Of a DNA stretch of 26,067 nucleotides, positions 24,463 to 26,067 are shown in pieces. Source of the DNA: Leptospiraceae bacterium (GTDB lineage Bacteria; Spirochaetota; Leptospiria; Leptospirales; Leptospiraceae); NCBI GenBank assembly GCA_027485405.1, contig JAIXRB010000031.1, forward strand, positions 1 through 26,067, in the 5' to 3' direction. A program made the translations under genes and the position numbers. Position 1 is the stretch's first letter; every line of letters starts with the position of its first letter. Below the pieces are notes generated by a model. The model was not told where the DNA came from. It was given only the letters and a program-made list of their open reading frames with translations, and made no database searches.

Positions 24463-24953
24463 TATAACAAAGGCTTCAAGAGTTTATGAATTTCTTGGAT
24501 TCCTTCTTCATCGATTGAAGAATAATCTAAAAAATGGACCGCCTTTCCTTGTTTGTTGTGAATATCTAAATGTGCCATGCCTTTCTTAACGTGATCAGAA
24601 AAGTAACCTTTTCTATCGATCAATACGCTCTCATAGCCTTTGTTCTTAGACTCTTGGATGTACTGATTGACCAAAACATTCTCATCAGGAATCAAAAGAA
24701 CAAGCTGAAAGTGAACTTGATCACTATCGCTCCAAAGCAGGTTTTGTAATTTCCAATAGATCTTTCTTCCGATTTTTCGGCACAAATCGATGTCGTTAGC
24801 AAAACAGGTCAGAAATAAGCTGGGTTTGCCTACAAAGTCAGTGTTTTTATAAGATTTGCCGTACTGATCGTTCAGAATAAAGTTTGGCAAAGCCCAAACC
24901 TGCTCACGTAATACGAAGAGCACGAAAAAAAAAACTAAAGACCGAACAATCAA
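24462..24953 (-). CDS. Exported thioredoxin-fold-like protein
   Basis: 163 aa, weakly recognised. A signal peptide (MIVRSLVFFFVLFVL, cleavage near WALP) is followed by LPNFILNDQYGKSYKNTDFVG, the typical start of AhpC/TlpA/SCO1-like thioredoxin-fold proteins, then a strand KPSLFLTC. Cysteines C50 and C58 are seven residues apart rather than C-x-x-C, so ordinary disulphide exchange is not expected; metal binding or a structural role is possible. C-terminal segment IDRKGYFSDHVKKG fits the later thioredoxin-fold strands. The start is TTG at 24953, with no good ribosome site; the upstream Mpo1-like gene stops 11 bases away. Function unknown. Confidence 0.65.
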   Translation of the reverse strand: MIVRSLVFFFVLFVLREQVWALPNFILNDQYGKSYKNTDFVGKPSLFLTCFANDIDLCRKIGRKIYWKLQNLLWSDSDQVHFQLVLLIPDENVLVNQYIQESKNKGYESVLIDRKGYFSDHVKKGMAHLDIHNKQGKAVHFLDYSSIDEEGIQEIHKLLKPLL

Positions 24954-24964
24954 TTAAACTAAAG

Positions 24965-25432
24965 TCAGTATTTTAAATTTATTTTTTTGAAAACAAAGGA
25001 TAGAAGCCAAATTGGTCCAATCAGAAGGAATTGAACATCTTTGAAAAAGCTGGGTTTTTGCCCTTCGACTTTGTGACCAATGAACTGACCAATCCAAGCA
25101 AGGACAAAGATCAGCAAGCTGATTTGCCACAGGGGCAAGATTCCAAGAGCTTGGATCTGCAAAAGTCCAAAGACCATGGCAACCGAGAGAATTGCCATCC
25201 CAAGTGAAAGAACCAACGAGAGACGAATATAAAATAGAAGAGCAATTAACATGAAAATGGTAGCTAGATTTAGATAAGGGAAACCAGAAAAAAGCAAAGG
25301 AAAGGGAATGTCCCAAAGCATACCCAGAAGGCTAAAAGTAATCAAAGGTACGCAGATCCAATGGATTGTTTTATTGGTTGGATTTTGGTGGGATTGACCG
25401 TATTCGTCTAACCACTGATCTACTGATTTCAT
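24965..25432 (-). CDS. Mpo1-like (DUF962) membrane protein
   Basis: 155-aa multi-spanning membrane protein of the Mpo1/DUF962/YGL010w family. Conserved polar residues are present: W7 and Y11, then H15-x-N17-x-x-N20-x-x-x-H24 in HQNPTNKTIHW, and QFIGHKVEGQKPSFF (H120, E123), both diagnostic. At least four hydrophobic helices separate them. The yeast member is an iron(II)-dependent dioxygenase that shortens 2-hydroxy fatty acids by alpha-oxidation; the histidines bind iron. A similar lipid role here is inference. ATG preceded by GAGGT five bases away and by a good promoter; it is first in a three-gene minus-strand run. Confidence 0.88.
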   Translation of the reverse strand: MKSVDQWLDEYGQSHQNPTNKTIHWICVPLITFSLLGMLWDIPFPLLFSGFPYLNLATIFMLIALLFYIRLSLVLSLGMAILSVAMVFGLLQIQALGILPLWQISLLIFVLAWIGQFIGHKVEGQKPSFFKDVQFLLIGPIWLLSFVFKKINLKY

Positions 25433-25461
25433 AAAGCACCTCGCCTTTCTTTGTTTTCTTA

Positions 25462-25490
25462 AAAATACTCTAAATCTTCAAAAGTCTCAA
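25462..25490 (-). promoter_or_regulatory. Sigma70-type promoter of the Mpo1-like gene
   Basis: Minus strand: -35 TTGAGA (25490-25485), 17-base spacer, -10 TATTTT (25467-25462), then 29 bases to the ATG at 25432 with GAGGT in between. Spacing is ideal, and each box differs from consensus at one or two positions. Confidence 0.6.
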
Positions 25491-25795
25491 CTAAAAAAGA
25501 GCCTTATTTCAAGTTCTCTCTAAAAAATCCTGAAGCTCGCTTTAATCCTGAATTTCTGGCACTTACACTAAATTCTTTTGAGCAATTAGGTTTATAGGTT
25601 TATGTCCAGTAACCAGAGTAGTTCCTTCTGGATACTCGGAAGACTGAAAGTTCCCTAAGTAGCTCTTAATCTTTCAAATGCGTGCTATGCTTTTCTATAA
25701 AAATGGATTCCTCTTAAAAAAAGCTCTCTTTTCCAAGTAATTCTGTCTGGAACACTCATATGTCTACTATTCCCGTAAACTTTTTCCTTAAATTC

Positions 25796-25823
25796 AGGAG
25801 AATTTCAAATGGAAGTTAACTAG
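25796..25823 (+). other. Strong ribosome site with a four-codon reading frame
   Basis: AGGAG (25796-25800), 8-base spacer, ATG GAA GTT AAC TAG (25809-25823). The AGGAG also lies in a small hairpin AAATTC-AGGA-GAATTT, and TCTCCT about 35 bases further on could pair with AGGAGA. It may be a chance pattern, a leader mini-ORF or the start of a dead gene. Confidence 0.2.
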
Positions 25824-26001
25824 ATAGTTCTTCAAACTCTCCTATTCGATTTTTGGATTTTTATCACCTAAAGAAATAACAAATCAGGTTCGAGTGTCAT
25901 TTTTTAAGGAAAAGAGAAATTAAGGTTAGCTCAATACACCCTACCCAGGTAAAAAAAGATTTCAAAAGGCAATAGACCGCAAAATCTGTCTTTGAATACC
26001 A

Positions 26002-26067
26002 ATGTCAAATAAATTTTCTGAAGGGAGATCAAGAACCAAGTTTGCTTGGGTAAGGAATTTAATTCGA
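26002..26067 (+). CDS. Possible 5' end of a gene leaving the window
   Basis: ATG at 26002 opens a frame of 22 codons (MSNKFSEGRSRTK, then FAWVRNLIR) that stays open to the last base; the frame is closed upstream by TGA at 25993. The peptide is basic. There is no ribosome site before the ATG. If real, the gene-free stretch before it is its upstream region. Chance is quite possible at this length. Confidence 0.25.
   Translation, partial: MSNKFSEGRSRTKFAWVRNLIR

Larger units (their letters stand above)
25433..26001. other. Long stretch without a convincing gene; possible decayed coding DNA
   Basis: About 570 bases, apart from the Mpo1 promoter, with no frame above 60 codons. Short protein-like fragments appear: on plus, an open stretch 25463-25594 without a usual start codon, containing NPEARFNPEF; on minus, a 39-codon open stretch around 25804-25688 with basic and aromatic residues, then further in-frame pieces after stops. 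A 9-base direct repeat AATCCTGAA occurs at 25526 and 25544. No IS ends, tRNA or strong terminator seen. It could be a decayed gene, or simply regulatory spacer. Confidence 0.4.

Noticed and set aside
24954..25316. 120-codon minus-strand frame overlapping the Mpo1-like gene
   Set aside because: Same strand, different frame, and the Mpo1 frame carries all diagnostic His motifs plus a ribosome site and promoter.
25882..25905. GGTTCGAG, resembling a tRNA T-loop
   Set aside because: The flanking bases do not form the 5-bp T-stem (no C opposite the last stem G), and no acceptor or anticodon arm is present.
26034..26049. Hairpin CCAAG-TTTG-CTTGG near the window end
   Set aside because: Only five pairs and no T-run; it also lies in a possible open frame. 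Too weak for a terminator.
1..26067. CRISPR arrays, transposases, integrases, toxin-antitoxin or phage genes
   Set aside because: No regularly spaced repeats, no IS inverted ends and no matching protein motifs were found on either strand.

Overview
This 26 kb window looks like ordinary chromosome of a spirochaete of the genus Leptospira. The strongest taxonomic marker is a close relative of LipL21, an outer-membrane lipoprotein known from leptospires. Supporting signs are many lipoproteins with loose spirochaete-type lipoboxes, a base composition judged by eye at about 40% GC, and frequent TTG/GTG starts. An iron superoxide dismutase is also present; pathogenic leptospires are reported to lack one, so a saprophytic or environmental leptospire is my inference. 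Nothing proves the species. I see no tRNA, rRNA, CRISPR array, insertion sequence, phage gene or integrase.

Layout. 1-630: 3' part of a DusB-type tRNA-dihydrouridine synthase. 640-3016 (minus): LipL21-like lipoprotein with a strong promoter, a clear intrinsic terminator, a secreted START-domain protein and a short-chain dehydrogenase. 3038-5387 (plus): an exported von Willebrand A-like protein overlapping a shortened NtrC-type AAA+ protein with a Fis-like DNA-binding tail. 5357-7380: HolA-like clamp-loader delta subunit (minus), a small repeat-bearing protein (plus) and a Maf nucleotide pyrophosphatase (minus). 7419-10691 (plus): small lipoprotein, FabG-like dehydrogenase, YciO/TsaC-family protein and a phosphatase-superfamily lipoprotein. 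10705-16733 (minus): a tight five-gene run hslO-tsaE-tsaB-rnr-adenylate cyclase. 16810-21174 (plus): GH42 beta-galactosidase, an unknown protein, an inositol-monophosphatase-family enzyme and sodB, closed by a textbook terminator. 21266-23244 (plus): trpE-trpG. 23227-25432 (minus): Mpo1/DUF962 membrane protein, an exported thioredoxin-fold-like protein and a large lipoprotein. 25433-26067: about 635 bases with no convincing complete gene; it holds the Mpo1-gene promoter and short broken reading frames.

Working together. hslO-tsaE-tsaB-rnr groups redox chaperone, t6A tRNA modification and RNA decay functions; a YciO/TsaC-family gene lies elsewhere in the window and tsaD is not here. trpE and trpG form the two subunits of anthranilate synthase. 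The vWA/AAA-Fis pair and the Mpo1/thioredoxin-like/lipoprotein run are the least explained gene groups. I did not find a clearly new defence, mobile or biosynthetic system; the findings below are local oddities with moderate interest.
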